Assembly: GCF_026891975.1 (NCBI RefSeq)
Contig: NZ_JAPTGB010000017.1
Coordinates: 1 to 48,738, forward strand
Direction: 5' to 3'
DNA length: 48,738 nucleotides
DNA from: Methanocorpusculum petauri
GTDB lineage: Archaea; Halobacteriota; Methanomicrobia; Methanomicrobiales; Methanocorpusculaceae
Positions 1 to 6,677 of this stretch are shown piece after piece. The position numbers and the translations under genes are program-made. The notes below the pieces were generated by a model. That model saw nothing but the letters and a program-made list of their open reading frames with translations. It ran no database searches and had not been told where the DNA came from. The first letter of the stretch is position 1. Every line of letters starts with the position of its first letter.

Positions 1-1
1 C

Positions 2-259
2 ACCGTCCGCGCCATTCGCACGCGCTACACCGCAGGCGGCATCAGCATCCGCGAAACCCTCCTTGCCATGCTCCGCGCCGGACTCTCCGTCCGCGACATC
101 TGTACGAAAATCGGATGTACCAAAGCGGCGGTCGCCTCGGCTATCCGCAACCACGACATTCAGCGCCCCTTCGTGGAAGGACTCTCCGACGAAATGAAGA
201 AAAAACTCCGGCTCTGGACCGGAGCACACTTTTTTTTGTATAGGACGCACGCAGCGTAA
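2..259 (+). CDS. C-terminal part of a helix-turn-helix-like protein (5' end outside window)
   Basis: The frame is open from base 2 to a TAA at 257-259, so the true start lies upstream of the window. The visible 85 residues contain RETLLAMLRAGLSVRDICTK followed by IGCTKAAVASAIRNHD. This is the spacing and residue pattern of a helix-turn-helix of the Sigma70-r4 / resolvase / transposase type: an SVRDI helix, then a CTKAAVASAIR recognition helix. It suggests a DNA-binding domain. The last residues (FFLYRTHAA) are read through a run of eight T and look unlike a normal C-terminus, so the end may be altered. I do not recognise the family. Confidence 0.5.
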   Translation, partial: TVRAIRTRYTAGGISIRETLLAMLRAGLSVRDICTKIGCTKAAVASAIRNHDIQRPFVEGLSDEMKKKLRLWTGAHFFLYRTHAA

Positions 260-496
260 CCCGTAACTCCTCCAACGGCTTTTTCTTAAGTGATCGTCTA
301 CTGTTGCGTGATATTACTGGTCGTATGCACAGTAAACCCGGGCTGTGACACCACGCAACCGCTTACCATTTTCCAAATCCCCCCGACAATCCGGAAACCT
401 TCCCGAAAAACCGGAAACTGCCCAGATTCATACCATTCCCCGCCCAACAGAATACGCAGAGACTGCCGCAGTGCAGCCTCAGGAGAAACAAAAAAC

Positions 497-1012
497 ATGC
501 CACTCGACTTCACCCCGACTGCAATCGTGAAGAGCGCAAAGCGCACCTTCACCGCACCGATCACCTCTGCGAACGCGTTCGACGAAACAATCGCCGCACT
601 CAAAGCAGAGGACAACCCCCTCGGCGCAACCGCGTATCAGACCGCCGGTGAAACCATCGACGGCGTCACCACCGCCGCCGAATCCTACCGGGCCACCATC
701 GAATACCTCGACACCCTCGGCAAAACCCGCGGCGCAATCACCATCAGCGCACCGACCCGCACCTCCTACGATACAATCATCGCAGAAATCCTCGCTGCGA
801 CAGCCATCACCACCGCCTACGGTGCGGACACAACCGCAACCCGCAACACCGCAAAAGACAGCTGGAACGTCCGCCTCAGACTCCACGACCCCACCGGCGA
901 AATCTACTACCTCGCCTTCACCAGAAAAGACCTCAAAATCAGCTCCTACGAGGCAGACGCCATCCTCACCAAAGTGGACACCTGGGCAGACAGCGTAGCC
1001 GCACTTAACTAA
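497..1012 (+). CDS. Orphan Thr/Ala-rich protein, 171 aa, unknown function
   Basis: I start at ATG 497 (MPLDFTPTAIV) because AGGAGA lies at a proper distance before it and the upstream part of the frame looks non-coding. The protein is soluble, with no signal peptide or membrane segment, and is rich in Thr, Ala and Ile. A middle part (GKTRGAITISAPTRTSYDTI) and a C-terminal part (EIYYLAFTRKDLKISSYE) look like beta strands. I do not recognise any family. The region before it (260-496) holds nothing I can call besides the ribosome binding site. Neighbours are a partial HTH protein upstream and a hairpin element downstream, so this could be the edge of an integrated element, but no integrase or capsid gene is visible. 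Confidence 0.6.
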   Translation: MPLDFTPTAIVKSAKRTFTAPITSANAFDETIAALKAEDNPLGATAYQTAGETIDGVTTAAESYRATIEYLDTLGKTRGAITISAPTRTSYDTIIAEILAATAITTAYGADTTATRNTAKDSWNVRLRLHDPTGEIYYLAFTRKDLKISSYEADAILTKVDTWADSVAALN

Positions 1013-1024
1013 CCGACCCGCTTC

Positions 1025-1140
1025 AATTCTAATGCGGGGTGATGAATCTGCCCCGAACGGGGCAGAACATCACCCCACAGAATTAAACCGGCGCGATTCA
1101 CTCGCGGGCTTTGCCCGCTCGGATGCAGCGGTTGAACCGG
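1025..1140. other. Strong intergenic stem-loop element, possible structured RNA
   Basis: Two adjacent inverted repeats lie between the orphan gene and the small membrane peptide. The first spans 1025-1084. Outer arms are 1025-1030 with 1079-1084 (aattct/agaatt), middle arms 1036-1044 with 1068-1076 (9 bp) and inner arms 1047-1054 with 1059-1066 (8 bp, tctgcccc/ggggcaga), closing a GAAC loop. That is about 23 base pairs with small bulges. The second has a 6-bp GC stem at 1104-1109/1113-1118 with a TTT loop, flanked by 1086-1090 pairing with 1129-1133. It could be a transcribed regulatory RNA, a terminator for the upstream gene or a REP-like repeat. No T-run follows, so a simple terminator is less likely. 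Confidence 0.55.
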
Positions 1141-1183
1141 GTATGCCAAACAAAAAAGACACCAAAAAAAGAGAAACAAAACC

Positions 1184-1333
1184 ATGGACACTATCCTCCT
1201 CATCCTCATCATCGGACTCACCGCAAACGGCCTCGCCTTTGCCGCACTCATCCTCGCACCGCCCCTCTACGCATGGACGGACCGGTGGCTTGACCGCACC
1301 CACCACAGCACCGCAAACGAAAACCGGGACTAA
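1184..1333 (+). CDS. 49-aa single-pass membrane peptide
   Basis: A short frame starts MDTILLILIIGLTANG, continues with a hydrophobic stretch of about 28 residues ending near PPLYAW, and finishes with a polar tail rich in Asp, Arg, His and Asn. It would give one membrane helix with a charged C-terminal tail. GAGA lies 11 bases before the ATG as a weak ribosome binding site, in an A-rich leader that follows the stem-loop element. A hairpin with a T-run closes the unit, which supports it as a real expressed gene. The function is unknown. It is below the length usually called by gene finders. Confidence 0.5.
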   Translation: MDTILLILIIGLTANGLAFAALILAPPLYAWTDRWLDRTHHSTANENRD

Positions 1334-1352
1334 AATCCCCGGCTTCTTTTTT
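1324..1352 (+). terminator. Hairpin plus T-run terminator
   Basis: CCGGG (1324-1328) pairs with CCCGG (1338-1342) around a 9-nt loop, followed by CTTC and seven T. It overlaps the end of the 49-aa membrane peptide gene and separates it from the convergent DHH gene. Confidence 0.5.
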
Positions 1353-1363
1353 TCTGAAAAACC

Positions 1364-2335
1364 TTACACCGCCTCTGCCGCCTCAGCAAACTCCTTGGCA
1401 CCCGAAACCCGTCCGAACAACTTCAGCATCCACCGTTCCCTCCACCCGTACGCAAAACTCCCTCCCGACGCATTCGGATGACCTCCCCCGTTAAACTGCC
1501 GCGCAATCAGATGACTCACCGGCGCAACACTCCGGAGAGAAAACTTCCCCGTAGCAAACACCAGAAGCTCCATATCGCATCCAAGCTCCCGCCGCGCCTC
1601 CGCCGCCGTCTCGCTCGGATACCCGTATGCAGGCATCACCGCAATCACATACTTCCCCCGGAACACCCGCGCATGTCGAATACTCTTCCTCATACACGCA
1701 TTCTTATCCCGCTCAATACCCGCAAAAATCCGCGAAACCTCATCATCAATAATAACACCCTCCGCAAGCTTATCCCGGATCAACTCAAGAAACTCCCGCT
1801 TCGACGTCACCATCCCCAGAACCGCCGACCGCGGATCCTCATGCCTCCACAAATCATAATCGCACACCACCCGTGCAACCTCCGCCGCCGCCGCATTCCC
1901 CCCCGCAAACGAAGCACAGACCACACCCGTAGCACACACGGACGTATCCACCGTAAGCGACACCACAAACGGCCGGACGCGTTCCATCTCCTCCTCCGAC
2001 CACTTGTGATGATCATACCACTCAATCTTCCATCCCGCCGCATGTACCTTGCGGACCTGATCCTCAATCCCCTTCTGATACCCCAGATCCGAAATAATCA
2101 AACGATCCCCCTTCCCGTTGCATCCGCTCACCTGTCCCATAAACCAGCCGAACCGGTTCACCGACGAAAACAACGTAAGAATCTCCGGCCCGAACACCAT
2201 CCGGCAGACCGCATCACTCCCCGCCGCATCCAGATCATTATGGGTCAGATGCACCACACCCGTCGCCCTCCCCACAATCTTCTCCTGCAGGCTCGGTTTC
2301 CTCTCAACAGACTTCTTACGCAGACACAAAGGCAT
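1364..2335 (-). CDS. DHH-family phosphoesterase (NrnB-like oligoribonuclease / DHHA1 protein)
   Basis: This 323-aa protein has the two-domain layout of DHH phosphoesterases. THNDLDAAGSD (31-41) is the first metal-binding motif, YDHH (107-110) is the DHH motif, and Asp130 and Asp159-161 fall where further metal ligands are expected. GGGHPNASGG (283-292) is the substrate-binding glycine-rich loop of the C-terminal DHHA1 domain. The family uses two Mn2+ ions to hydrolyse short RNA, cyclic dinucleotide products or related phosphoesters. The THNDLDA start and the CATG stretch after the DHH motif resemble NrnB-type nanoRNases best. The exact substrate cannot be told. It is transcribed away from tRNA-Phe and no partner gene is joined to it. 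Confidence 0.8.
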   Translation of the reverse strand: MPLCLRKKSVERKPSLQEKIVGRATGVVHLTHNDLDAAGSDAVCRMVFGPEILTLFSSVNRFGWFMGQVSGCNGKGDRLIISDLGYQKGIEDQVRKVHAAGWKIEWYDHHKWSEEEMERVRPFVVSLTVDTSVCATGVVCASFAGGNAAAAEVARVVCDYDLWRHEDPRSAVLGMVTSKREFLELIRDKLAEGVIIDDEVSRIFAGIERDKNACMRKSIRHARVFRGKYVIAVMPAYGYPSETAAEARRELGCDMELLVFATGKFSLRSVAPVSHLIARQFNGGGHPNASGGSFAYGWRERWMLKLFGRVSGAKEFAEAAEAV

Positions 2336-2391
2336 TAGCTACTATGTTGCACCTTTGACAAAATAAGATAACGGGATGGAAAATAAGAATA

Positions 2392-2399
2392 CTTATATA
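2392..2399 (+). promoter_or_regulatory. TATA box (BoxA) for tRNA-Phe
   Basis: CTTATATA lies about 31-38 bases upstream of the tRNA 5' end, in an A-rich stretch. This is the distance expected for an archaeal TBP site giving a short 5' leader removed by RNase P. Confidence 0.6.
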
Positions 2400-2429
2400 A
2401 TTCACACGTCAACATTAATGACGCACAGC

Positions 2430-2502
2430 GCCTTTATAGCTCAGTCGGGAGAGCGCCAGACTGAAGATCTGGTTGTCGCCGGTTCAATTCCGGCTGAAGG
2501 CA
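2430..2502 (+). tRNA. tRNA-Phe (GAA)
   Basis: A 73-nt cloverleaf is visible. The acceptor arm GCCTTTA pairs with TGAAGGC, with one G-T pair. The D arm contains AGCTCAGTCGGGAGAGC. The anticodon stem CCAGA/TCTGG encloses the loop CTGAAGA with anticodon GAA, and the T arm is GCCGG-TTCAATT-CCGGC. The discriminator base is A and CCA is not encoded. There is no intron. T-rich sequence (about 2507-2522) follows and probably ends transcription. No partial copy of this tRNA was noticed elsewhere in the window, so there is no sign of tRNA-targeted integration here. Confidence 0.97.
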
Positions 2503-2601
2503 CTCCTTTTGGGTATTTTTTTCACAACATTTCCGGACACGGAACCGTATCAAATAACCTATCACAAAAATACCCGGCTGCAAAAAAAGAAAAAAACCGG
2601 C

Positions 2602-3207
2602 TCACTCAACCAGCAGCAGCATCACCGTCGTCATCGGAGAACCCAGCACCGACCCCCCCTCCACCTCCGTACACTCCAGCACACCCAGCTCCCATCCCGC
2701 CGCCGCACACGTCGCATACACATCAATACCCGCAGCCTCCATACTCGGCCGCATCCTCCTGCGGTTCTTACAATCCGTAATCACCGCTCCCTTCTCCTTC
2801 GCCGTACACTTCCCGCACCAGCCGCACTGATGCCCCGTGTACCCGAACGCCTTGTAAAACCCGTCATGAAACGCCATCTCCTCCAGCGCAAACATCACCG
2901 TCTGCACATACCGCGTCATCTCCCGCGACACCAGCCGCTCCGGCGTCGTCTCCCCCACATCCCCGTCAAACCGCACCAGAAGAGCCTGTGCATAACAATC
3001 AAGAACAGCCCGCGTCTCCGAAGGAGTCGGCGTATACGGCGGACACGAAAACCGCCGTCCGAACCCGTTACACCCGAACAGACACTTCATCCGCACCCAC
3101 TCCCCCGTCACAACACTCTCCGCCGCAACCGGCACCGCATCCCCGCCTCTCTCACGGACAAAACACGTCAGCCTGGCAATCTCCTCATCAACCGTATACC
3201 TCCTCAT
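2602..3207 (-). CDS. DUF2284 cysteine-rich predicted metal-binding protein
   Basis: A 201-aa protein with many cysteines, including CLFGCNGFGRRFSCPPYTP near residues 42-60 and HQCGWCGKC near 125-135, followed by single cysteines at DCKN, YATC and LECT. The Cys-x3-Cys...CPPYTPT pattern is typical of DUF2284, a family of predicted metal- or Fe-S-binding proteins common in methanogens and other anaerobes. The reaction is unknown. It is the last gene of a three-gene operon: its start overlaps the end of ribL by 4 bases, so the two are probably translationally coupled. T-rich sequence follows its end on the minus strand. Confidence 0.8.
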   Translation of the reverse strand: MRRYTVDEEIARLTCFVRERGGDAVPVAAESVVTGEWVRMKCLFGCNGFGRRFSCPPYTPTPSETRAVLDCYAQALLVRFDGDVGETTPERLVSREMTRYVQTVMFALEEMAFHDGFYKAFGYTGHQCGWCGKCTAKEKGAVITDCKNRRRMRPSMEAAGIDVYATCAAAGWELGVLECTEVEGGSVLGSPMTTVMLLLVE

Positions 3208-3629
3208 TCTGACCCCCTCCGTCTCAGCGCCTCCTCAATAATTTTCCTCGACGAATTAAACGTACAACCGCAGAACGGCCCGACCCGCACCACATCCGCA
3301 CGAATACCCCGCTCCCGCATCTGCGACACCAGCCGCTCCTCCGAAAAACCCTGATTAAACCCAAGCGTAACCACCTCAGGATCAATCTCCGCAATCGGCC
3401 GGAACATATCCTCCATATCCCCCAAAATCGCATGATCCACACACCGGAGACCCGCAATCATCATCAGACGCTGCTCCTCCGGAACAACCGGCCGCGGCTT
3501 ATGCACCACATTCCGTTCCCGGGCAACAACCACCCACAGCTCATCACCCAGCTTCCTCGACTCCTCCAGATAAAACAAATGTCCGGGATGCAGAATATCA
3601 AACGTCCCGGTTGCAACAACTCTTCTCAC
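3204..3629 (-). CDS. ribL: Archaeal FAD synthetase (FMN adenylyltransferase) RibL
   Basis: This 141-aa nucleotidyltransferase should make FAD from FMN and ATP in the cytoplasm. The N-terminal GTFDILHPGHLFYLEESRKL (8-27) holds the HPGH motif that binds ATP phosphates. KPRPVVPEEQRLMMI (44-58) and TFNSSRKIIEEAL near the C-terminus match the family's KP-R-Q and SS-R motifs. Length agrees with archaeal RibL. GPFCGCTFN contains the cysteine pair that I recall as characteristic of RibL enzymes. The gene overlaps its neighbours on both sides by 4 bases, in the order JAMM protein, ribL, DUF2284. Confidence 0.88.
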   Translation of the reverse strand: MRRVVATGTFDILHPGHLFYLEESRKLGDELWVVVARERNVVHKPRPVVPEEQRLMMIAGLRCVDHAILGDMEDMFRPIAEIDPEVVTLGFNQGFSEERLVSQMRERGIRADVVRVGPFCGCTFNSSRKIIEEALRRRGSE

Positions 3630-4000
3630 GCAGAAACAACCTCCAAAGACATCGTATGGCCCTCGCGATCAAAACAGCGCCACGAATCCTCCGCAAACGG
3701 ATCGCCCACAATAATATGACACTGGCCCGTCTCCGCAAACGTCTGCAGATCCGCATCTGACGGCCACAACGCCCCGTTCGGATGACTATGCGCCGTACCC
3801 GCAATCTGCATCCCGAGCGGCACCATATCCATAAAAATTGTCGCACTATCGCTCGTAACCGTCGTCCCCGCAATCGGATACACCGTCGTAATCACACCCT
3901 TCTCCGACCCGAGCATCACAATAAACTCATCGGGAAAACTCGACTTCCCCATCTCAAGAAGCAGATCCAGGACTTCCCGGTCGATTGCACGAACGAACAT
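3626..4000 (-). CDS. JAMM/MPN+ metallopeptidase domain protein
   Basis: A 124-aa stand-alone JAB1/MPN/Mov34 domain. The full zinc motif is present: HSHPNGALWPSDAD fits His-x-His-x7-Ser-x2-Asp, and a Glu in PDEFIVML about 25 residues from the N-terminus fits the catalytic Glu. Archaeal proteins of this kind include enzymes that cut ubiquitin-like SAMP conjugates, and others act on sulfur-carrier C-termini. The substrate here is not known. It is the first gene of the operon with ribL and DUF2284 (4-nt overlap), an unusual link between a deconjugase-like enzyme and flavin synthesis. The start at 4000 is the first Met. No clear ribosome binding site is seen, so a leaderless message is possible. 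Confidence 0.82.
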   Translation of the reverse strand: MFVRAIDREVLDLLLEMGKSSFPDEFIVMLGSEKGVITTVYPIAGTTVTSDSATIFMDMVPLGMQIAGTAHSHPNGALWPSDADLQTFAETGQCHIIVGDPFAEDSWRCFDREGHTMSLEVVSA

Positions 4001-4006
4001 ACTCTA

Positions 4007-4014
4007 TTTATATT
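4007..4014 (+). promoter_or_regulatory. TATA box for the YgjP-like metallopeptidase gene
   Basis: TTTATATT is centred about 31 bases upstream of ATG 4041, so transcription should start only a few bases before the start codon and give a nearly leaderless mRNA. It lies in the short gap between the divergent JAMM and metallopeptidase genes. Confidence 0.45.
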
Positions 4015-4040
4015 GGCGTGACGGAGAGATAATCATTCAC

Positions 4041-4778
4041 ATGCGGTCCGAAGAAATCACCGGCCTTGGCACAATCACCTGCAACGGACAGGAAATCCCC
4101 TACACCATCATATACAGCAACCGCAGCAAATCATGGGCAATCGAAGTCAAAACAGACGCCTCCGTCATCGTCCGCATGCCGCAGAACATCCCCCCCGAAA
4201 AAGTCAGAAAACTCGTCGAAACCAAACGTGAATGGATAGCCGATCAGGTACAAAAATACTCCTCCCGTCCCAAAATATCCCGCAACTACACCAACGGCGA
4301 AACCCTCCCCTTCCTCGGTCAGGAATACCCCGTTATCCGCCACACCGGCAGCCCCGCAAAAGCAGAATTTACCGACGACCGGTTCCTCATCACCATCCCC
4401 GACGACTTCACCGGACCCGATCAGACCGCCCTTGCCCGCGACCTGACCATCATGCTCTACCGGAGAATCGGCACAGCCCCTCTGGAAAAGATCATTCAGC
4501 ACTACGCACCCCTCGCAGAAATCACCCCTCCCCGGCTCCGCATCCGGCTTCAGGAACGCAAATGGGGATGCTGCACTCCCAAAAACGGCATCATCATCAA
4601 CGCCCGCATCCTCCTTGCCCCGGAAATCGTAGCCGAATACATCGTCGTTCACGAACTTGCCCACCTCAGATACCGCCACCACCAGAAAACCTTCTGGAAC
4701 GAAGTCGAACGCCTCATGCCCGCATACCGCGACGCCGAAAACATTCTCAAAACCGACGGCTGGAAATTCGTCTTCTAA
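4041..4778 (+). CDS. YgjP/SprT-like zinc metallopeptidase (DUF45)
   Basis: A 245-aa protein of the YgjP-like (DUF45, M48-related) family. The zinc site is VVHELAHLRYRHHQKTFWNE near the C-terminus, with His-Glu-x2-His plus the downstream HH. Before it is KWGCCTPKNGIIINARILLAP, the family's highly conserved RWGSCS-like strand. The N-terminal half is the usual beta-rich region ending in VETKREWIADQV. Family members are predicted metalloproteases; some sit beside type I restriction systems, but none is here. The TATA box 30 bases upstream suggests an almost leaderless transcript. Cytoplasmic, no signal peptide. Confidence 0.85.
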   Translation: MRSEEITGLGTITCNGQEIPYTIIYSNRSKSWAIEVKTDASVIVRMPQNIPPEKVRKLVETKREWIADQVQKYSSRPKISRNYTNGETLPFLGQEYPVIRHTGSPAKAEFTDDRFLITIPDDFTGPDQTALARDLTIMLYRRIGTAPLEKIIQHYAPLAEITPPRLRIRLQERKWGCCTPKNGIIINARILLAPEIVAEYIVVHELAHLRYRHHQKTFWNEVERLMPAYRDAENILKTDGWKFVF

Positions 4779-4785
4779 AACCCGG

Positions 4786-4842
4786 AAAACAAAAAAATAA
4801 AAGAGGAGGATAACTCTATGTCAGCCGGATAACCTTATCCGG
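4786..4842 (-). terminator. Hairpin and T-run at the end of the amt-glnK operon
   Basis: CCGGATAA/TTATCCGG (4825-4842) forms a perfect 8-bp inverted repeat with a CC centre and includes the glnK stop codon. Read on the minus strand it is followed by a T-rich stretch ending in a run of seven T near 4791-4798. The convergent metallopeptidase gene ends just beyond. Confidence 0.5.
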
Positions 4843-5167
4843 TGATGAAATCATCAGTCCGCACCCATGCTGCTGCATCAACCGGCAGCACAAAGATACG
4901 TCCGTCTCCCTTCTTACCCGTCCGTGCATGATCACGGATAATCTTGATGATAGAATCCACATCCTTATCCGGAATCACAATCTCCAGTTTCGTCTTCGGC
5001 AGAGTGTGAATCTGCATCTTCCCCGCACGGTACTGCAGGCAGATACCTCCCTGCTCACCCCGTCCGCGGACATCGGTAATCGTTACTCCTGGAATATTCA
5101 CTTCTTCAAGGGCATCTACAACATCATCCACCTTCTCGGGTCGGATAACTGCTACAATCATTTTCAT
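4835..5167 (-). CDS. glnK: PII nitrogen-regulatory protein GlnK
   Basis: A 110-aa PII protein that should bind ATP/ADP and 2-oxoglutarate and plug the adjacent Amt channel when ammonium is plentiful. The family signatures are visible: VTITDVRGRGEQGG leading into the T-loop, LPKTKLEIVIPD, and TGKKGDGRIFVLPV for the B-loop. In the T-loop, YRAGKMQI replaces the bacterial YRGAEYMV, so the tyrosine that is uridylylated in enteric bacteria is a methionine here. That fits archaea, which lack GlnD-type control. The gene lies 18 bases downstream of amt in the classical amt-glnK pair. Its start is the only reasonable Met (MKMIVAVIRPEK). Confidence 0.95.
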   Translation of the reverse strand: MKMIVAVIRPEKVDDVVDALEEVNIPGVTITDVRGRGEQGGICLQYRAGKMQIHTLPKTKLEIVIPDKDVDSIIKIIRDHARTGKKGDGRIFVLPVDAAAWVRTDDFITG

Positions 5168-5185
5168 ACTGCATATCCTCCTACA

Positions 5186-6388
5186 TTAGTTTGCCAGTTG
5201 TTCACCGTGCTGTGCGATGTCAAGACCCACATACTCCTCATCATCAGTGACCCGCAGGCCCATAACTTTGTTGATAACCCAGGCGAGGACAAAGGTCACC
5301 ACGAAGGAGTAAACTACCGCAACACAGGCGTCCAGAATCTGGATGCCGAACTGCATCACGTTTCCTTCGATAAGGCCGCCGACACCGCCGATTGCCGTAA
5401 CCGCGAACACACCTGTCAGGATTGCACCTGCAAACCCTCCCATACCATGGATTGCCCAGGCATCAAGGGACTCATCAAGACCTTTCTTGATTCTCCAGGT
5501 AAGAGCCGCGTAACAGACAATCGCTGCAATGATACCGATAGCAAGAGCACCAAGCACATTGACGAAACCTGCAGCCGGAGTAATACCGACTAAACCTGCA
5601 ATAGCTCCCGAGATGAAACCGAGCGAGTTCGGCTTGCCACCTTTCCAGGAAAGAGCCATCCAGGTCAGAGCACCGGCCGCACAGGCCACCGCGGTCACCA
5701 GGAACGCACTCGCCGCAAGACCGTCCGCTGCAAGAGCACTACCTGCATTGAAACCGAACCAGCCGAGAATCAGGAACACACCACCGAGCAGAGTCAGCGG
5801 GATGTTGTGCGGACTCATCGTCTGGGAACCGTAACCAAGCCGTTTCCCGATCACAAGAGCAAGCGCCAGTGCCGCGAAACCTGAACTGATATGAACTACT
5901 GTTCCTCCGGCAAAGTCCAGAGCACCAAGCTGACCTGCCCAGCCTCCGCCCCATGCCCAGTGGGCAAGCGGCGCATAGACGATTGTTAACCAGATTGCAC
6001 CAAAGATGAGGAACGCAGACATCTTAATTCTGCCAACAACACCTGAGGTCAGGATGGCGAGTGTCAGACATGCAAACATCATCTGGAAACAGACGAACAG
6101 CATATCAGGAATACCGCCGGACACACCGTCAATCGTGATGCCGTTTAACCCGAAGTACTCCAGGCTTCCAATGAATCCACCAATATCGCTGCCGAAGGCA
6201 AGTGAGTACCCGACAACAATCCACTGGATAATACCAAGGGCGAGGGCCACAAGGGACAGCATCATGGTTGCGATGACGTTCTTTTTCCTTACCATTCCAC
6301 CGTAGAACAGACCTACTGCGGGAACCATCAGCAACACTAATGCGGCTGAAATAAGTACCCAGGCTGTCGCACCAGTATCAATATCCAT
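5186..6388 (-). CDS. amt: Ammonium transporter Amt
   Basis: A 400-aa polytopic membrane channel of the Amt/MEP/Rh family with about 11 helices. GLFYGGMVRKKN near residue 27, AHWAWGGGWAGQLGALDFAGG near 142-162 and AIHGMGGFAGAILTGVFA near 313-330 carry the conserved aromatic and twin-His pore residues. The N-terminus MDIDTGATAWVLISAALVLL begins directly with the first helix and has no cleavable leader. GGTGA stands before the ATG. It takes up ammonium and should be blocked by GlnK, encoded 18 bases downstream. The long divergent spacer upstream (6389-6677) probably holds a nitrogen-controlled promoter. I looked for an NrpR-type operator there and did not find a convincing one. Confidence 0.95.
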   Translation of the reverse strand: MDIDTGATAWVLISAALVLLMVPAVGLFYGGMVRKKNVIATMMLSLVALALGIIQWIVVGYSLAFGSDIGGFIGSLEYFGLNGITIDGVSGGIPDMLFVCFQMMFACLTLAILTSGVVGRIKMSAFLIFGAIWLTIVYAPLAHWAWGGGWAGQLGALDFAGGTVVHISSGFAALALALVIGKRLGYGSQTMSPHNIPLTLLGGVFLILGWFGFNAGSALAADGLAASAFLVTAVACAAGALTWMALSWKGGKPNSLGFISGAIAGLVGITPAAGFVNVLGALAIGIIAAIVCYAALTWRIKKGLDESLDAWAIHGMGGFAGAILTGVFAVTAIGGVGGLIEGNVMQFGIQILDACVAVVYSFVVTFVLAWVINKVMGLRVTDDEEYVGLDIAQHGEQLAN

Positions 6389-6550
6389 AGTAATTCACCA
6401 ATTAGCACGGCACACATACAAAAAGCCAAAGCAAAAAATAACTCTCCCCGAATCCCCTGCGGTGCGAAGAAACACCACAGGTCGAGGAAAATCCCATTCT
6501 ACTCTAAACCTTTTGTGGTGTCTTGTGCTATTACTAATGTTGATATCTCA

Positions 6551-6560
6551 TGTATATAAA
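6551..6560 (+). promoter_or_regulatory. Probable TATA box for the sugar nucleotidyltransferase gene
   Basis: TGTATATAAA gives a strong archaeal BoxA in the 289-base divergent spacer between amt and the nucleotidyltransferase gene. If used, transcription starts near 6585 and leaves a leader of about 90 bases. The rest of the spacer holds an imperfect inverted repeat (cctgcggtg ... caccacagg, about 6457-6482) on the amt side and no convincing gene. Confidence 0.45.
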
Positions 6561-6677
6561 GTGACATGGTGCGTGTTAACTTGTGTCATGCTACTGTTTG
6601 TATCTGTGGGATTTCCGGTACCTGCGCGCACAAAGAAGCATACAACCAATAGATACCAGCACACATTATAGAGTAAT

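Noticed and set aside
1478-2338. Plus-strand frame of 286 codons opposite the DHH gene
   Set aside because: The protein is an Arg/Pro/His-rich antisense product, while the minus strand encodes all DHH/DHHA1 motifs.
2430-2502. tRNA-Phe as an attachment site of an integrated element
   Set aside because: No integrase gene and no second copy of the tRNA 3' end were noticed in the window.
2473-3354. Plus-strand frame of 293 codons opposite DUF2284 and ribL
   Set aside because: It starts inside the tRNA-Phe gene and runs antisense to two real genes.
6389-6677. NrpR-type nitrogen operator in the amt upstream spacer
   Set aside because: I found GGAA/TTCT-like and inverted GGTG/CACC words but none with the clean symmetric spacing expected.
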